A DNA stretch of 64,000 nucleotides from Dipteris shenzhenensis. Its lineage: Eukaryota; Polypodiophyta; Polypodiopsida; Gleicheniales. The stretch is taken from assembly GCA_047967505.1 (NCBI GenBank), contig CM106538.1. One strand, written 5' to 3'. Positions 10,900 through 23,039 of the stretch are shown here, piece after piece (the stretch's first letter is position 1; each line of letters begins with the position of its first letter). The position numbers and the translations under genes are program-made. The notes beneath the pieces are model-generated. The model saw nothing but the letters and a program-made list of their open reading frames with translations. It searched no databases and was not told where the DNA came from.

Positions 10900-13580
10900 C
10901 CATGACTGCCCATATCATGTCATGTTACCCAAGGCTTGAAGTCATGCAATGAAGAGAGAGAGAGAGGTGAAGAAAGGGGAGGGGAAGGGGAAGCAAGAAA
11001 GAAGCAAAGGGGGAGAACTCCATAAAGGCATGGAGTGTAGCACAGTGATGCATAAGAGAAATGCCCATATGGCTAATTATCGTTGAATATGCAATCATCA
11101 TGATGCATAGAGCCATGCAACTGTCAATCCCCAAATAGCAATCACATATTGGCAACAATCTCAAAGGAATCTTGTAATTTGAGGGGAAACTCTCAAGAAC
11201 TACTCTCATTTGTACACATCAATAAACAAGACATAGGGGGTGATTATTGGCTTTAAGAGTATTCACTTATTCCTTTAAAGTTTTTGTGCAATGACATCTT
11301 GATTTTTAGCAAAAATGACATTGTACACCAAGAGCATGTACGAATGGTATCCAAAAGGCTTATCGGATCATATCCTTTTTTATATTGAAAAGAAAAGTGG
11401 GTTCTTTCTTGAACAAATCTAACACTACATACATACATATGTAAAGATAGAATTAAAATGGATCCAAAACAAGTAAAGAAAAGAGTCGAATGGATCAATT
11501 TAAATATATCCATGATCTTCTTGGACTTTGGTAATGTTACTAAAGGTTTATTAAATACTTTGCCCTAGTGACAAGATGAGCAATGAACCAAAACAAAAGA
11601 AAATGATGGTTATTGGAGTAACCTCATCCCAAAATGCCATGTTGAAGCCCTTGAGAGTTAGAGACTTAACGATGAATAAGTAAAAGATGATATTTATGAG
11701 AAATAGCTTCTAGCTATTACACATGCCTTACAAATTTGTAAACATACTTGTTAGGCATTGACTTCTTGGTGAAAATGGACTACCAAAGCCTTCAATGTGT
11801 TATGAACCAACCCCTTTTAAGAGATAGGCCTATAAGAACATCTATCTTTTATGTAGTCCAACCAATTCTAAATCAATCGTGCATAGACTAAGAGATAGGC
11901 TTATGAGAAGGTCTATCTTTTATGTAGTCTTTCCATTTCTAATCAAATGTGAACAACCTAAAGAGAATGCTATAGTTGATGCACTTTTATAAAGATCTAG
12001 AGCTTAATAGATCTCCATATGATATCATGATAAATTAGCTCTATTGAGAAAGATATGTATTTAGTGATCATGATTTTTTACAAGTTTATAAAAGTTTATG
12101 TTAGGGGTTATCCACAAAGACTATATAGTCTAAATTCTAGATATACATGGGGGATTGTGTTATACTATGATCTCTATAAAAAGTTATTAGGAGAGTGTCA
12201 CTAAGCTTGTTTTGATTATTAGAAATCACAACAGATGTTATTCACACAATCCCACCAAACCATGGTCCTCTATCTTGACTAAAAGGATGCTATCCTACTA
12301 CCTCCGTGGCAATTCTATATACCTAAGCCTACGTGCTCCTCGTTAATCTTCGCTAGACTTTATCACTATGCCTTGATCGTTAATCATTGTTGCCATGGGA
12401 GACAGCCAAGGATTGATCCCTTTCCTGAGCTTTGTCTATAGCACCCAACTGCCTCTAGGTCCTCTTGGAAGTAGTCCCAAATCTTGCTGGTTTGCTCCTC
12501 CAGACTACTTTGTGTTGGCTACTATAGTGGATGATGAATGAGTACCCAAGGGAACCCTTTTATAAGGGCTGGAAGCCCCCAAAATACTGGGCCGACCTTG
12601 TGAATTGATCCACAGCCCTATGCTTGGGTCTATGGGGACCCTTTTCGGGTCTATGTGCTAGCCGACCTAGTTGGTCAACCAACCAGCCAATCCAGACTCT
12701 ATACAAGGGCAAGGAGACTACCCCATCGAAACCTCTTTCCTTGCTATACCTGGCCTGCAAACTTCCCTACCTCGGTCCCCTCTTGGCTGACATGATTGGG
12801 CCCTAGAAACCCTACTAAAACTCTATCTAGTTGCTGAGCTACTAATGTTGCTTGCCATGCTATCCAGCCTAGACGTATCTGCCCCGTATAGTTGCAGATG
12901 CTAGCACCATTGTTCCATACAATTTCAAGCCTCCAAAGGAACTCTAACCTACCATGTATGTACTAAAGTGCACTATCCACAATATGTTGCCTATGTGGTG
13001 CCCTAACCCTAAGTCTACCTCCCTCACACTCTCCTCGCATGGGGGCTTACAGATGTAGAGGTGAATTTTCCAACATTGATGGACACAATGAAGGAATGTT
13101 ACAAACTCCCTATGATAGACACAAAGATGTTATGGCTACATTTGTAACCTTAGATAGACCACTTATTTTGACTTAATGGCATCAGCTATGTGTTGCAAAA
13201 CGACTTCTTTGCGAAAAATACTCATTTAATACCCACACAGGAAATACAAGAGGATCCTTTTGGCCTTTGCCTATACTAAAAAAGCCTTAAAAGCACAATC
13301 TTGATTGACCTTTTAATCACTATTATTATCTCATTCCACAAAACATTTGACCCCATGGTTGCAAGGAACTACTAGACTATCAAGGTAGGTCACATGATAA
13401 CCAAGGTTAGATTGATCAACTCTAGAGGTGCATGTCAGCAATTATGCTAAAATAAGAGGGTATGCAAGCATCGGGACAAGTAGGCTTCAGATGAATCCAC
13501 TTTATCTTGGACTAATTCTTCGTGCTATGGGCTACCATAGAGGAGGCAAACTATTTGCATTAGAGATTATTTTGCTGCTT
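10900..13580. other. Non-coding, repeat-derived stretch with a short tandem repeat
   Basis: No gene is recognisable. An imperfect duplication of about 70 bp lies at 11818-11950 (AGAGATAGGC..TATGAGAA..TCTATCTTTTATGTAGTC twice). The 12540-12830 part is GC-richer, with GGGxxGGAAGCCCC and repeated GGTC/GACC words, like the LTR or leader of an old element, but no partner copy was found. Confidence 0.45.
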
Positions 13581-13589
13581 TCTTGCCTA

Positions 13590-14550
13590 ATGGAAGGCTA
13601 ATATCCATGCAGCCTTGGATGACTTCCTCTGTATTCTATTCCAAACTATCTTGTACCTCTGATGTATCTCAAGACATTTTTGGCTGCATTCCAATGAGAT
13701 TGCTTTGGATTTGCCATAAACTGTGCTAGTGAACTTACTACATAACAAATATCTAGCAATGTGATAGTTAGACATATATAAGAGATCCGATGAGCTGCCT
13801 ATAGTACCTATCATTGACTATAAGCTTTTATGAATCTTTTGTAAGTTTCAAACTTTGTTCCATGGGAGTGGTTGCAATCTTGCAATCTACCATATGAAAC
13901 TTCTTCAGGAGACTGTTAACATATTTTAGCTGACTCATGAAGGTGCTGTCTGAATCTCTCCAGAACTCAATACCAAGACAATAGTGCATAAGTCCAAGAT
14001 CTTTCATGTCGAACTTTGCAGATAATTCTTGTTTCAATTTCTTGATAAAGCTATCCTTGCTTTTGGTCACAATCAGATAATTGAAATAGAAAAGTGCAAT
14101 AGTAATGTCTTCCCCTTGAACTTTGTAGTAGAAAGTATGATCTGCATTGGATTTCATGTATCCTAGATCAGCAAAATACTTGTCGATTCTGCTATACCAA
14201 CTTCTGTTTGCTTGCTTTAAGCCATAGATACTTTTCTTGAGATGGCAGACCTGATTCTCCCTTCTTGGTTCAACATAACTTGTTGGTTGTTGCATGTAGA
14301 CTTCCTCGTCCAAGAAACCATTGAGAAATGCATCGAGCTGGTACACATTCCATCTACTGAGTGTCGCTAGTGATATCAAGAACCGTATGGATCCATCTTT
14401 GCTCTACTGCAGCATAAGTCTCATCATAGTCCTGACCATACTGCTGTGCAAATCCTTTTGCAACTAGTCTGGCTTTGTATCTTTCAATACTTCCATCTGG
14501 ATTGTACTTCACTTTGTATAGCCATTTGTTTGCTATGGCCTTCTTGACAA
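13590..14550 (-). pseudogene. Ty1/copia RT fragment, copy A
   Basis: Minus-strand frames read [25 protein letters not shown].. (14354-14560), then DAFLNGFLDEEVYMQQP, VCHLKKSIYGLKQA, DLGYMKSNADHTFYY, ..FDMKDLGLMHYCLGIEFWR and FHMVDCKIATTPMEQSLKL (13828-14379), then the start of the RT-to-RNase H linker (13587-13814). This is the Ty1/copia RT order. The YVDD site is altered (ALFYFNYLIV where LLLYVDDMLI-like sequence is expected), so the enzyme is inactive. RNase H is missing to the left. At the right edge (about 14545) the coding homology stops abruptly against LTR-like DNA. It is about as similar to copy B (15333-16265) as a segmental duplicate would be. Confidence 0.8.
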
Positions 14551-14779
14551 AATATGAAGAGGGGAGAGAAGAGTGGAGATGAGGAGAGAGGGCACAGCTA
14601 GAGAGCACGCCACAAATGACTAACTGTACACTAGATTTAGTTTAAAATGTAGAATATATACAAACCCATTTAGGGTTAGGGTTAGGGTTTGGGTATCTAA
14701 CCCTTTCCTTTATAGCAATCTATATGTGTTAGTGCTATGCACATGTAATAACATGTTGTTGAGCATGGTCTCACAACAC
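14550..14779 (-). repeat. LTR-like segment abutting a truncated RT, with telomere-like repeats
   Basis: On the minus strand it starts TGTTGTGAGACC at 14779, contains a CTATAAAGG TATA-like box and a CT-rich leader, and runs without a gap into the RT of copy A near 14550. It follows the RNase H end of copy B (14864) and a GGAAGG-type purine tract, so it is in place to be the 3' LTR of B. It contains GGGTTAGGGTTAGGGTTTGGG-like telomere words at about 14665-14690. Confidence 0.5.
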
Positions 14780-14863
14780 CTTCCCTCAAGATCAACATCA
14801 TGAAGTAGGCCTTCCCTCAAGATGATGATTCTATGGAATCAAAGGACTGAACATTACATTCCA

Positions 14864-16410
14864 TCACACCCCTTTAATGGGAATGTCCTTCCTCTGATTC
14901 AAACCAAGAGCTTGTTGGTGTTTCTCAAAAAGCTCTTTATCGAGTGGTTTGGTAAAGATGTCTGCAACATTCTCTTTGCTATCACAATGCTGCAGTGTTA
15001 TGTCACCAAGTAACCCTCTTTCTCTAATGAAGTCCTGTGTGACATCAATGTGCTTTGTCATTTTGATTCTTGGCCGATGCTTGAGCCGATTGATTATCAC
15101 AGTATATTGTTGGCTTTGATTCATCAAAGTAATTTCTTTTAGACAATAGTCTTCTCAGCCATATAGCCTCGCATGCACCTATAGTGAGTGCCCTATATTT
15201 TGCTTCAATCAAAGATAAAGAAATAGTTGGATGTTTGTTTGACAACCATGATATAGCACCTTGACCAAGGAAAAATGCATATCCTTATCTCGATTTCCTG
15301 GTCTCACGATCTCTGCCATAGTCACTATCATAGTATCCATGCAACCATGGATGACTTCCTTTGTATTCTATTCCAAAATGTCTTGTACCTCTATTGTATC
15401 TCAAGACTCTTTTGGCGGCATTCCAGTGAAATTGTTTTGGATTTGCCATAAACTATGCTAGTGAACTTACTGCATAACAAATATCTGGCCGTGTAATTGT
15501 TAGATATATAAGAAATCTGATGAGTTGCCTATAGTACTTATCATTGATAGTAGGCTTGTCTAAATCTTTTGTAAGTTTCAAACTCTGTTCCATGGGAGTG
15601 GCTACAATCTTGCAATCTGCCATATGAAACTTCTTCAAGAGACTATCAACATATTTCAGCTAACTCATAAAGGTGCTACATGAATCTCTCTAGAACTCAA
15701 TTCCAAGACAATAGTGCATAAGCCCAAGATCTTTTATGTCGAACTCTGCAGATTAGTCTTGTTTCAACTTTTTTATGAAGGTATCCTTGCTTCCATTCAC
15801 AATCAGATCATCTATGTACAAAAGTGCAATAGTAATGTCTTCCCCTTGAACTTTGTAGCATTGAATTTCATGTATCCCAGATCAGCAAAATACTTGTCGA
15901 TTCTGCTGTACCAACTTCTGGGTGCTTGCTTTAAGCTGTAGAGACTCTTCTTAATATGGCAAAGCTAATTCTCTCTTCCTGGTTCAACATAACTAGATGG
16001 TTGTTGCATGTAGACTTCCTCGTATATGTAACCATTGAGAAAAGCATTCTTGACATCGAGGTGATACGCATTCCATCTACTAAGTGTCGCCAATGATATC
16101 AAGAACTGTATGGAATCCATCTCTGCTATTGGAGCATAAGTCTCATCATAGTCCTGACCATATTGCTATGCAAATCCTTTTGCAAACTAGTCTAGCTTTG
16201 TATCTTTAAATACTTCCATCTAGATTATACTTCACTTTGTATACCCATTTGCTCGCTATGGCCTTCTTTCCTAGTGGAAGGTCGCATAATTCCCAAGTAT
16301 TATTCTTGTACAAGGCATCCATTTCTTCATTTATAGTAGTTTACCATTCTGGCTTGTCTACTACATCTTCGAAGTACAGTGACTCTTCTGTAGCCATGAT
16401 AGTAGTCATA
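14864..16410 (-). pseudogene. Ty1/copia pol fragment, copy B (RT and RNase H)
   Basis: The minus strand reads, from the right: NEEMDALYKNNTWEL..KWVYKVKYN (about 16210-16400), a broken RT core (15640-16200), FHMADCKIVATPMEQSLKL and YLTITRPDICYAVSSLA (15453-15638), the RNase H start, then LSLIEAKYRALTIGACEAIWLRRLL, IYCDNQSA and HIDVTQDFIRERG..ADIFTKPLDKELFE to the stop near 14864. This is the C-terminal half of a Ty1/copia polyprotein in order. Several frameshifts and stops show it is dead. gag, protease and integrase are absent. It shares ~930 bp of colinear sequence with copy A. Confidence 0.8.
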
Positions 16411-18198
16411 AGAGCACCGTTGATCGATGAAAGAACAACAAATAATTTCTTTTTCTTTTGTTCTTTTTATGTGCTAGGTTAGATGCATCGATGTAGAGGC
16501 TGATGTGCATGTAGGAAGTGGATTTTTTAGCAAGGCTCAAAAGTGAGTGCTACTTGCGTCATAATGTGCATGTGATGTGACAAGCGTGTAGAGCACAAAA
16601 AATCGAGCGATTTTTCCTTTCAGAGCGTCCTCAAATTCTTCCTGGATCAAGAGATACAACTTGATCTAGGTGGAGGGGCAAAAAGGAGTGCTAGTGATGA
16701 AGTGGCACTCAGGCTCACATGCAAGGGTGTGCCTGCCAAGGGATGTGCTAGTGGAGTAGTGATGATGTGACAACTAGGTGCAGTGGCTCTATGTGCCTTG
16801 CAGGAGGTAACTATGCTTGACAGGGGATTGCCATGTGGTAGTGCTGAGGTGGCACTAACTAACTTAACCCAGGGTTATGTTGATCCAACCATGGTTAAGT
16901 TGACTAATCCAGGATCAGGTTGACCTAACTAGAGTCAGGATGACCTAATCAGGGTTTGACTCGTCAATGATGATGTGGCATAGTGATGTGGATGCTGATG
17001 TGGTTGGTGGCGTGGCACTGACAGTTGGACTACTGATGTGGCAAGCGATTGCATATAAGCTGAGCTAACATGGCACTTGGAGAGGATAAGGTGCACATGG
17101 CACACTATAGACCAAACCTAGGAGTGGTAACCCACGTGACACGTGTCGACTTGAGGACCAACCAAGATAGATGATGAAATTTGTGGAGATTCACCGAAAT
17201 CTTTAGAAGATTCCGTTTGATGGAATCAATGACGGAATTCTCGCTTGCGTGTGGTCTAGGCTATGGAAGGCATTCTAGAGAGATTTCGACGCTAGGCTAC
17301 TCAACAAAGAACCTGGAATCGCTACTAAAAGATCATCTATTTCGAGATGGAAGGGCGCTGACTCTGAAACATACGTTGAAGCCAGTGTTGAAAGATACGT
17401 TAAAGGAGTCTTTGCTCATCTACATGCGGGTCTATTGTCAGAGGGTCGCCTGTAGCTCATCTGGATGGTGCTTGGCGTTTGTTGGAGATCCACAGCTATG
17501 GCAGAAGGAATAAGGTCGAGCTAGCTGTTGTGGGCTTATGCACAGAGGCAGTGAGGCAGCTTTGTGGCTATGAAGAAGTTAATGTCATTTAGAGCACTGG
17601 TAGATGGCAGGCTACATTGGAGCTTGTTATGTGCTAGGAGTGGTTGTTGACGCTACTTCACAGAGAAGTGCGGCGCTCGACTTAGTTGTGGTTGGCTATG
17701 TTGTTGATGAGCTGTTATAGAGGTGACCCATGGAGCCGCTACTACAAGCTGACTGTGTGATGCTTCAGTGCCTTTTGAAGACGCTCATAGGCCTAGATTG
17801 CCTTGTGGGATGCTATTTTTTATGGACGCTTTGCACATGGATGCTATTTTATGTTGAGGGACAACTTTGACACATTGCAGTTAATGCATTGATAGTGTTA
17901 TGCTCTCTTGGATGAGATATTGTTGATGCATATGCCCATGGATGGTGTTTATGCTTGAGCCATTTAGCACTTATTGGCATTTTGGATTGCCATTGCAGTT
18001 GGCATTTTCTTTTGGGCCAGATTTGCTCATATGGATGCATAGTACATGCACATGAGTCAACTGTATCTTTTGATGCTTTGAGCTTTGAGTTTTGGTGATA
18101 TTTCACTCTATTGTGGCATACACATTTGGGTGCACTTGGTATTTTGTGTGATTCTCTCTTGCAAGCACTAGCATTTGGGATTTTGCTTTATTTGCATC
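16411..18198. other. Untranslated leader-like stretch before the copia element at 18199
   Basis: No gene recognised. The part 16840-17060 is rich in short direct repeats (GTTGACCTAAC/GGATGACCTAAT and TGATGTGGCA words). An open frame of 110 codons at 17181-17513 (MWRFTEIFRRFRLME..) has no recognisable motif. The position matches the long untranslated leader seen in the related element D, but neither a 5' LTR nor a primer-binding site was found, so the 5' end of this element appears lost or heavily decayed. Confidence 0.4.
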
Positions 18199-19003
18199 AT
18201 GGCATCCTCTTCCATGTCTGAAAAGGAGTTTTTCAGCATTAAAAAGTTTGATGGGACAAACTTTTCTTTGTGGAAAGAATAGATAAGGGATCTGCTTATT
18301 CAAAAGAAGCAGATAAAGCCCTTGCAAGGTATTGCAGCTAAGCCTGTAGCTATGTCCACAAATGAATGGAATGAGTTGGATGCATTGGCAAAGTCTACCA
18401 TTAGACTTCATCTTGGGGAGACAGTTTATTTCACAGTAGTCACTGAAAAGACTACAGAAACTTTATGGAAAAAGCTATGCTACATATGAGAAAGAGACTA
18501 CCTCAAACAAAGCCTATCTCATGAAGAGATTGTTTAAGCTGCACATGAAGAAGGGAGTATCTATAGCTTTGCACTTGAATGAATTTAATATCATTTTCAG
18601 TCAGCTTCAAGCTCAAAAAGCTAAATTTCGATGTGAAAATGAGGGCAATATTTCTCTTATGCTCATTACCGTCCTCATGGGATACTTTCCGTACTGCTAT
18701 CAGCAACTCTGCACCTAGTGGAGTATTGAACTTTGATGATGTGGTTGGTAGCTTGTTGGCTGAGAAGATTAGACGGAAGTCAATGGAAGGCAACAAGCAG
18801 GATGCAGCCTTAAATGTACAAAGGGGCAGCAGATCACAGTCCAGGGGGAAGTTTCAAGAAAGAGGAAAATCCCGTAGCAAGTCCAGGGCATGGAACATTG
18901 AGTGTCACTATTGTGGCAAGAAAGGCCACATGAAAAAGGATTGCTACAAGCTTAAAAGAGAGCAAAAGGATAAGAAAAAGAATGCAAATTGGGGTGCAAA
19001 TTA
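18199..19003 (+). pseudogene. gag of element C
   Basis: Starts MASSSMSEKEFFSIKKFDGT with NFSLWKE, the usual copia gag opening, then a stop, a frameshift near 18480, and LNEFNIIFSQLQAQK, LCSLPSSWDTFRTAIS and a basic Ser/Arg-rich stretch. A CCHC zinc knuckle, CHYCGKKGHMKKDC (18903-18944), is intact. It would package element RNA in virus-like particles. The in-frame stop at LWKE and the frame change make the protein non-functional. Confidence 0.8.
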
Positions 19004-19037
19004 GAAGGAAGAGAGTCCAAGGGAGGACAAAGGAAAA

Positions 19038-19493
19038 GTGAAGATCGAGGAGATCAATGCAGTCACACATGATAGTGACAATGACGTTCTCTTCATGTCT
19101 AGTTTATTTGCAAAGTTGCTTACCACTTCAGATGATGCATATTCCCATGATTGGATTTTGGATTCTGGTGCTTCATTCCATGTTACTCCCCATAGGGAAT
19201 GGTTCTCCACTTATGACAGTGGAAAGATAGCTTGTGTGCATCTTGTAAATGACTATGTATGTGACATAGTGGGAGTAGGTGACATAAAGTTTTATTTTGC
19301 AAATGGGTCTACATTTATTTTGAAAAATGTGAGATATGTGCCTAAGTTGACCAAGAGTCTCATTTCAACGAGTCAGCTAGATGATGCTGGTTTTCAGACC
19401 ACTTTGGTTCTGGGAGTTGGAAAATTCAGAAGGGCTCTATGCTTTTGGCCAGGGGTGCCAAGTGTGGAACTTTGTATCCCTTACATGTATTAG
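19038..19493 (+). pseudogene. Protease and start of integrase of element C
   Basis: Reads WILDSGASFHVTPHREWF with the aspartic-protease DSG triad at about 19161, then VGVGDIKFYFANGSTFILKNVRYVPKLTKSLISTSQLDDAGFQT, typical of the copia protease-to-integrase region. It loses frame near 19400 and ends at a stop, while the rest of the polyprotein continues in another frame. Confidence 0.8.
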
Positions 19494-19539
19494 GGGTGTT
19501 TGATCATGTTGTTGCAATAACCAAGTAGCCAAGCACTTC

Positions 19540-20380
19540 TTTCTGGCATTGCCGGTTGGGCCATATGAGCCAAAATGGGATGAAACTCTTATGCCGTTTG
19601 GGTTATGTACCACATTTAAGTTTCTCTAATTTTGAATTTTGTGAGCACTGTCTCTATGGGAAGCAGACTAAATCAGCCCATAAAAGAAAGGGAAAGAAAG
19701 AGTTTGAAAAGCTTGATTTGGTGCATTCAGACGTATGTGGTCCCATGCCTACACGGTCATTAGGCGGGGCTAAATACTATGTGACATTCATTGATGATGC
19801 AACTAGGAAAGTGTGGGCTTATGCTATAAGTCGGAAGAGTGATGTGTTCTAGGTATTTCAAAAATGGCTGGCCTTGGTTGAGAATCAGTTAGGTAGAACG
19901 CTTAAATGCCTATGGACTGACAATGGTAGAGAGTATCTCTCCCATGACTTTTAGCATTTTTGTGATACACGTGGGATTAAGAGGGAGCTCACATCCCCTC
20001 GTACTCCAGAGCGAAATCCAATTACAAAAAAGGTAAACCGTACCATTCAAGAAAGCTTGCAATGCATGCTTTCCAATGCAAGTCTTTCTGGTGGTTTTTG
20101 GACTGAGGCAATGAAGACTGCAGTGCATGTGATCAATAGATCACCTAGTAAGAGTTTGGATGGTGGTATTCCTGAAGAGGCATGGAGTGGCAAGAAGCCC
20201 TCTTACTCTCATCTGCGTATATTTGGGTGTGAGGCATATGCACATGTGCCAAAAGAGCTTCGAAAGAAGCTAGATCCTAAGTCTAGGAAATGCATCTTTC
20301 TGGGTTATGGTGAAAGTGGAGAGATGGGCTATCGTCTCTGGGATCTAGAAGCAAAGAAGACATATGCAGCCATGATGTAG
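19540..20380 (+). pseudogene. Integrase of element C
   Basis: The zinc-binding part (RLGHMSQNGMKLL..CEHCLYGKQ) and the core (LDLVHSDVCGPMPT..FIDDATRKVW, then WTDNGREYL) are present, followed by FWTEAMKTAVHVINRSPSKSL and LRIFGCEAYAHVPKE..KCIFLGYGESGEMGYRLWD. The third catalytic residue, the Glu expected after the PxxNG block, is replaced by Lys (NPITKKVNRTIQE). Together with two stops (about 19850 and 19952) this leaves the enzyme inactive. Confidence 0.8.
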
Positions 20381-20639
20381 CCTTCAATGAGAAGAAGATG
20401 CATAAGGCACCCATGAGGGATGTGGAAATGAGGAGAATCACTTTCCAGGATGTGAATCCACCTGCATATGTTGATAGACAGCAAGCTGTCCATGCACCAA
20501 ATGTGCAAGAAATGGTACCACCAAGTACTCCCACAAGTATACAATGAAGGGTAGATGATGGATCATCTATTGGTGGAAATGATGAGCCAAATGTGGTTGA
20601 TATGCAAGTGGGATAGCAAGCTGAAATGCCCTTGAGAAG

Positions 20640-22263
20640 ATCATCTAGAGTGTCGAGACCGCCTGATAGGTTTGTTCCAGGGGTAGACTATGTGATGCTT
20701 ACTGATTGCGGGGAGCCTTCTTGCTACAGAGAGGCTATGATGCGCGAGGATCAACGCAAGTGAAAGTATGCTATGCAATCAGAGATGAGTTCACTTATAA
20801 AGAATAAGACGTGGGACTTAGTTTCATTGCCACATGGAAGGAAAGCATTGCCATGTAAATGGGTCTACAAGATGTAGGTCACAGGTGATGATGTGCCTAG
20901 GTACAAGGCCCGTTTGGTCGCTAAAGGATTCAAGCAAAAGAAGGGTGTAGACTTTGATGAGATATTCTCTCCGGTTGTGAATATGACCACACTTAGATGC
21001 ATGCTTGGCCTAGTGGCAGCAGAGGATATGAAGCTTATGCAGATGGATGTCAAGACAGCTTTCTTGCATGGGGATCTGCATGAGGAAATTTACATGGTGC
21101 AGCCAGATGGCTTTAAGAAAAGGGCAAAGAGCATTTAGTTTGCAAGCTGAAGAAGAGTCTCTATGGTCTTAAGCAAGCACCTAAATAATGGTATCAAAAG
21201 TTTGATGCTTTCATTCGGTCCCAGGGTTTTAGAAGGAGTGAAATTGATCACTACCTCTACACTAAAAGGGCTAAGGATAATAGCCTGATACTCCTGGCAC
21301 TATATGTGGATGATATGCCATTAGCTAGCAAGAATACTTATGAGCTAGATGCATTAAAGGCCAAGTTGCATGAGGCCTTCGATATGAAGGATTTGGGACT
21401 TGCAGGTCATATTCTTGGTATGCACATCACACGTGATCGGAGTAGGAAACTTCTTTGGCTTTCATAGAAGGAGTATGTTACAAAATTATTGCAGCATTTC
21501 AATATGGAGGGGGGGAAGGCGGTGAGTACTCCATTGCCTCCATATGTGAAACCAAGTCATATAGATAGTCCCAAATCAAATGAGGAGAGGGGCATGATGG
21601 CCAAGGTTCCTTATGCATCAGCGGTTAAGAGTCTTATGTATGCTATGATAGCTACTAGACCAAACATTGCATTTGCAGTGGGAGTTGTTAGCCGGTATAT
21701 GGCTAATCCAGGAAAGAGGCATTGGGAGGCAGTTAAGTGCATCATGAGGTACATGAAGGGTACAAAGGAGATGTGCATCTGCTTTGGTAAAAGAGACATG
21801 CGTGTACTTGGATACATAGATTCAGACTATGCAGGGCATGTGGATAGTAGGAGATCCACTTTTGGTTATGTCTTCATCTTTGCAGGTGGTGCAGTGTCAT
21901 GGATGTCTCGTGCACAGAAGTGCATTGCTTTGTCTACCACAGAGGCTGAGTATGTTTTGCAGCCACAGAGGGTTGCAAGGAGGCTATATGGCTTGATCGA
22001 CTAGTGGGAGATTTGGGGATTCATACAAGTGCACCGATATTGCATAGTGATTCCATGAGTGCTATTCAGCTAGCACAAAATCCGGTCTTTCATGCAAAGA
22101 CCAAACACATTGAGGTTAGGTACCATTTCATCAGGGAGGTACTTGAGGACAAGCGCATAGAGCTTGTCAAGTTCATACAGATGATAACCCTGCAGATATG
22201 CTGACGAAGAGTCTACCTAGTCAGCGGTTTGAGTATTGTCGTGTATTGATGGGCATTGGATAG
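20640..22263 (+). pseudogene. Reverse transcriptase and RNase H of element C
   Basis: RT blocks: [47 protein letters not shown], the catalytic YVDD at about 21303-21314 and FDMKDLGL. RNase H: DSDYAGHVDSRRSTFGYVF, ALSTTEAEY, then after a frameshift near 21955, HSDSMSAIQLAQNPVFHAKTKHIEVRYHFIREV and the end at 22263. The catalytic YVDD is retained, but stops (20761, 20876, 21137, 21466) and frame changes break the protein. Confidence 0.8.
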
Positions 22264-22599
22264 TATGCTCACTGGTTGTTCTTCCTTAAAGGCACATTGT
22301 CCTTTAAGTGGGAGGTTGTGGGGGTTAAAGGTCACTGTGCCTTTACCCCGGTTATGTACAATACTCAAATACATATATAAATGAATGAAAAAGAAGATGA
22401 GGGTGTTCTGCACCCACCAAAACCTTGTGTGGCTCTCTGTTTCTCTCTCTCCCTCTTCTGTTTTGCTTCCGTTGAGAGCACTCTCAATAGAGAAAGGCTC
22501 ATAAGACATGTGACTAGGTAGGAGTCCTAAAAATTGAGGATCACATGCTTCTTCGAAATAGATACCACAAAGATAAGACATTGCAGAGATTGAGAGAAA

Positions 22600-22708
22600 G
22601 AGCTAGATGATCTTATTTATAGGGACACATACTTAAGGCTAGAGCCTCAATCTCTTATTTGTAGGGACACATGCTTAAGGCTAGAGCCTCAATCTCTTAT
22701 TTCATAGA
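22600..22708. repeat. Tandem duplication, about 48-bp period
   Basis: GGGACACATxCTTAAGGCTAGAGCCTCAATCTCTTATTT occurs twice in succession at about 22621 and 22669, nearly unchanged. Confidence 0.8.
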
Positions 22709-23015
22709 AGCACCATGACACCATATGACTTCTTGACATCTCGAGTTAAGTTGATCAGTTGCCTTCATGGATCGCCAGTGCATAGGCAATTCAAATGCAC
22801 GTCTAAGCAAATGAATCAACAAGCTAGTAGCAAAAAATTATAGCTAATATTTGGTTATCCTACCTAGCAGCACCATGACACCATATACCTCCCGAGTCAA
22901 GTTAATCAGTTGCCATGGATCCCCAGTGCGCATAGGCAATTCAAATGCACATCTAAGAAAATGAATTAACAAGCTAGTAGCAAAAAATTATAGCTAATAT
23001 TTGTTGATCCTCCCT
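22705..23015. repeat. Tandem duplication, about 155-160-bp period
   Basis: AGCACCATGACACCATAT begins both units (about 22708 and 22868). Both continue through GTTGATCAGTTGCC-like sequence, GGCAATTCAAATGCAC, CAAGCTAGTAGCAAAAAATT and ATAGCTAATATTTG. The units are about 90 percent alike by eye. The array follows the 48-bp duplication directly. Confidence 0.8.
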
Positions 23016-23039
23016 AGGGAGTGTCTACGGTGAATGTAC

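Larger units (their letters stand above)
18199..22489 (+). mobile_element. Element C: decayed Ty1/copia retrotransposon
   Basis: gag-protease-integrase-RT-RNase H follow one another on the + strand between the gag ATG at 18199 and the stop at 22261-22263, the standard Ty1/copia order. Next come the purine tract AAGTGGGAGGT and an LTR-like start TGTGGGGGTTAAAGG at 22317, closely like that of element D (TGTTGGGGTAAAGG), so C and D belong to one family. The 3' LTR seems to end near 22489 (CACTCTCA). No 5' LTR was found. Many in-frame stops and frameshifts show it is inactive and older than D. Confidence 0.8.

Noticed and set aside
14660-14692. Telomere-like GGGTTAGGG repeats
   Set aside because: Only about three short, imperfect units inside an LTR-like segment; too few for an interstitial telomere and better explained as chance LTR sequence.
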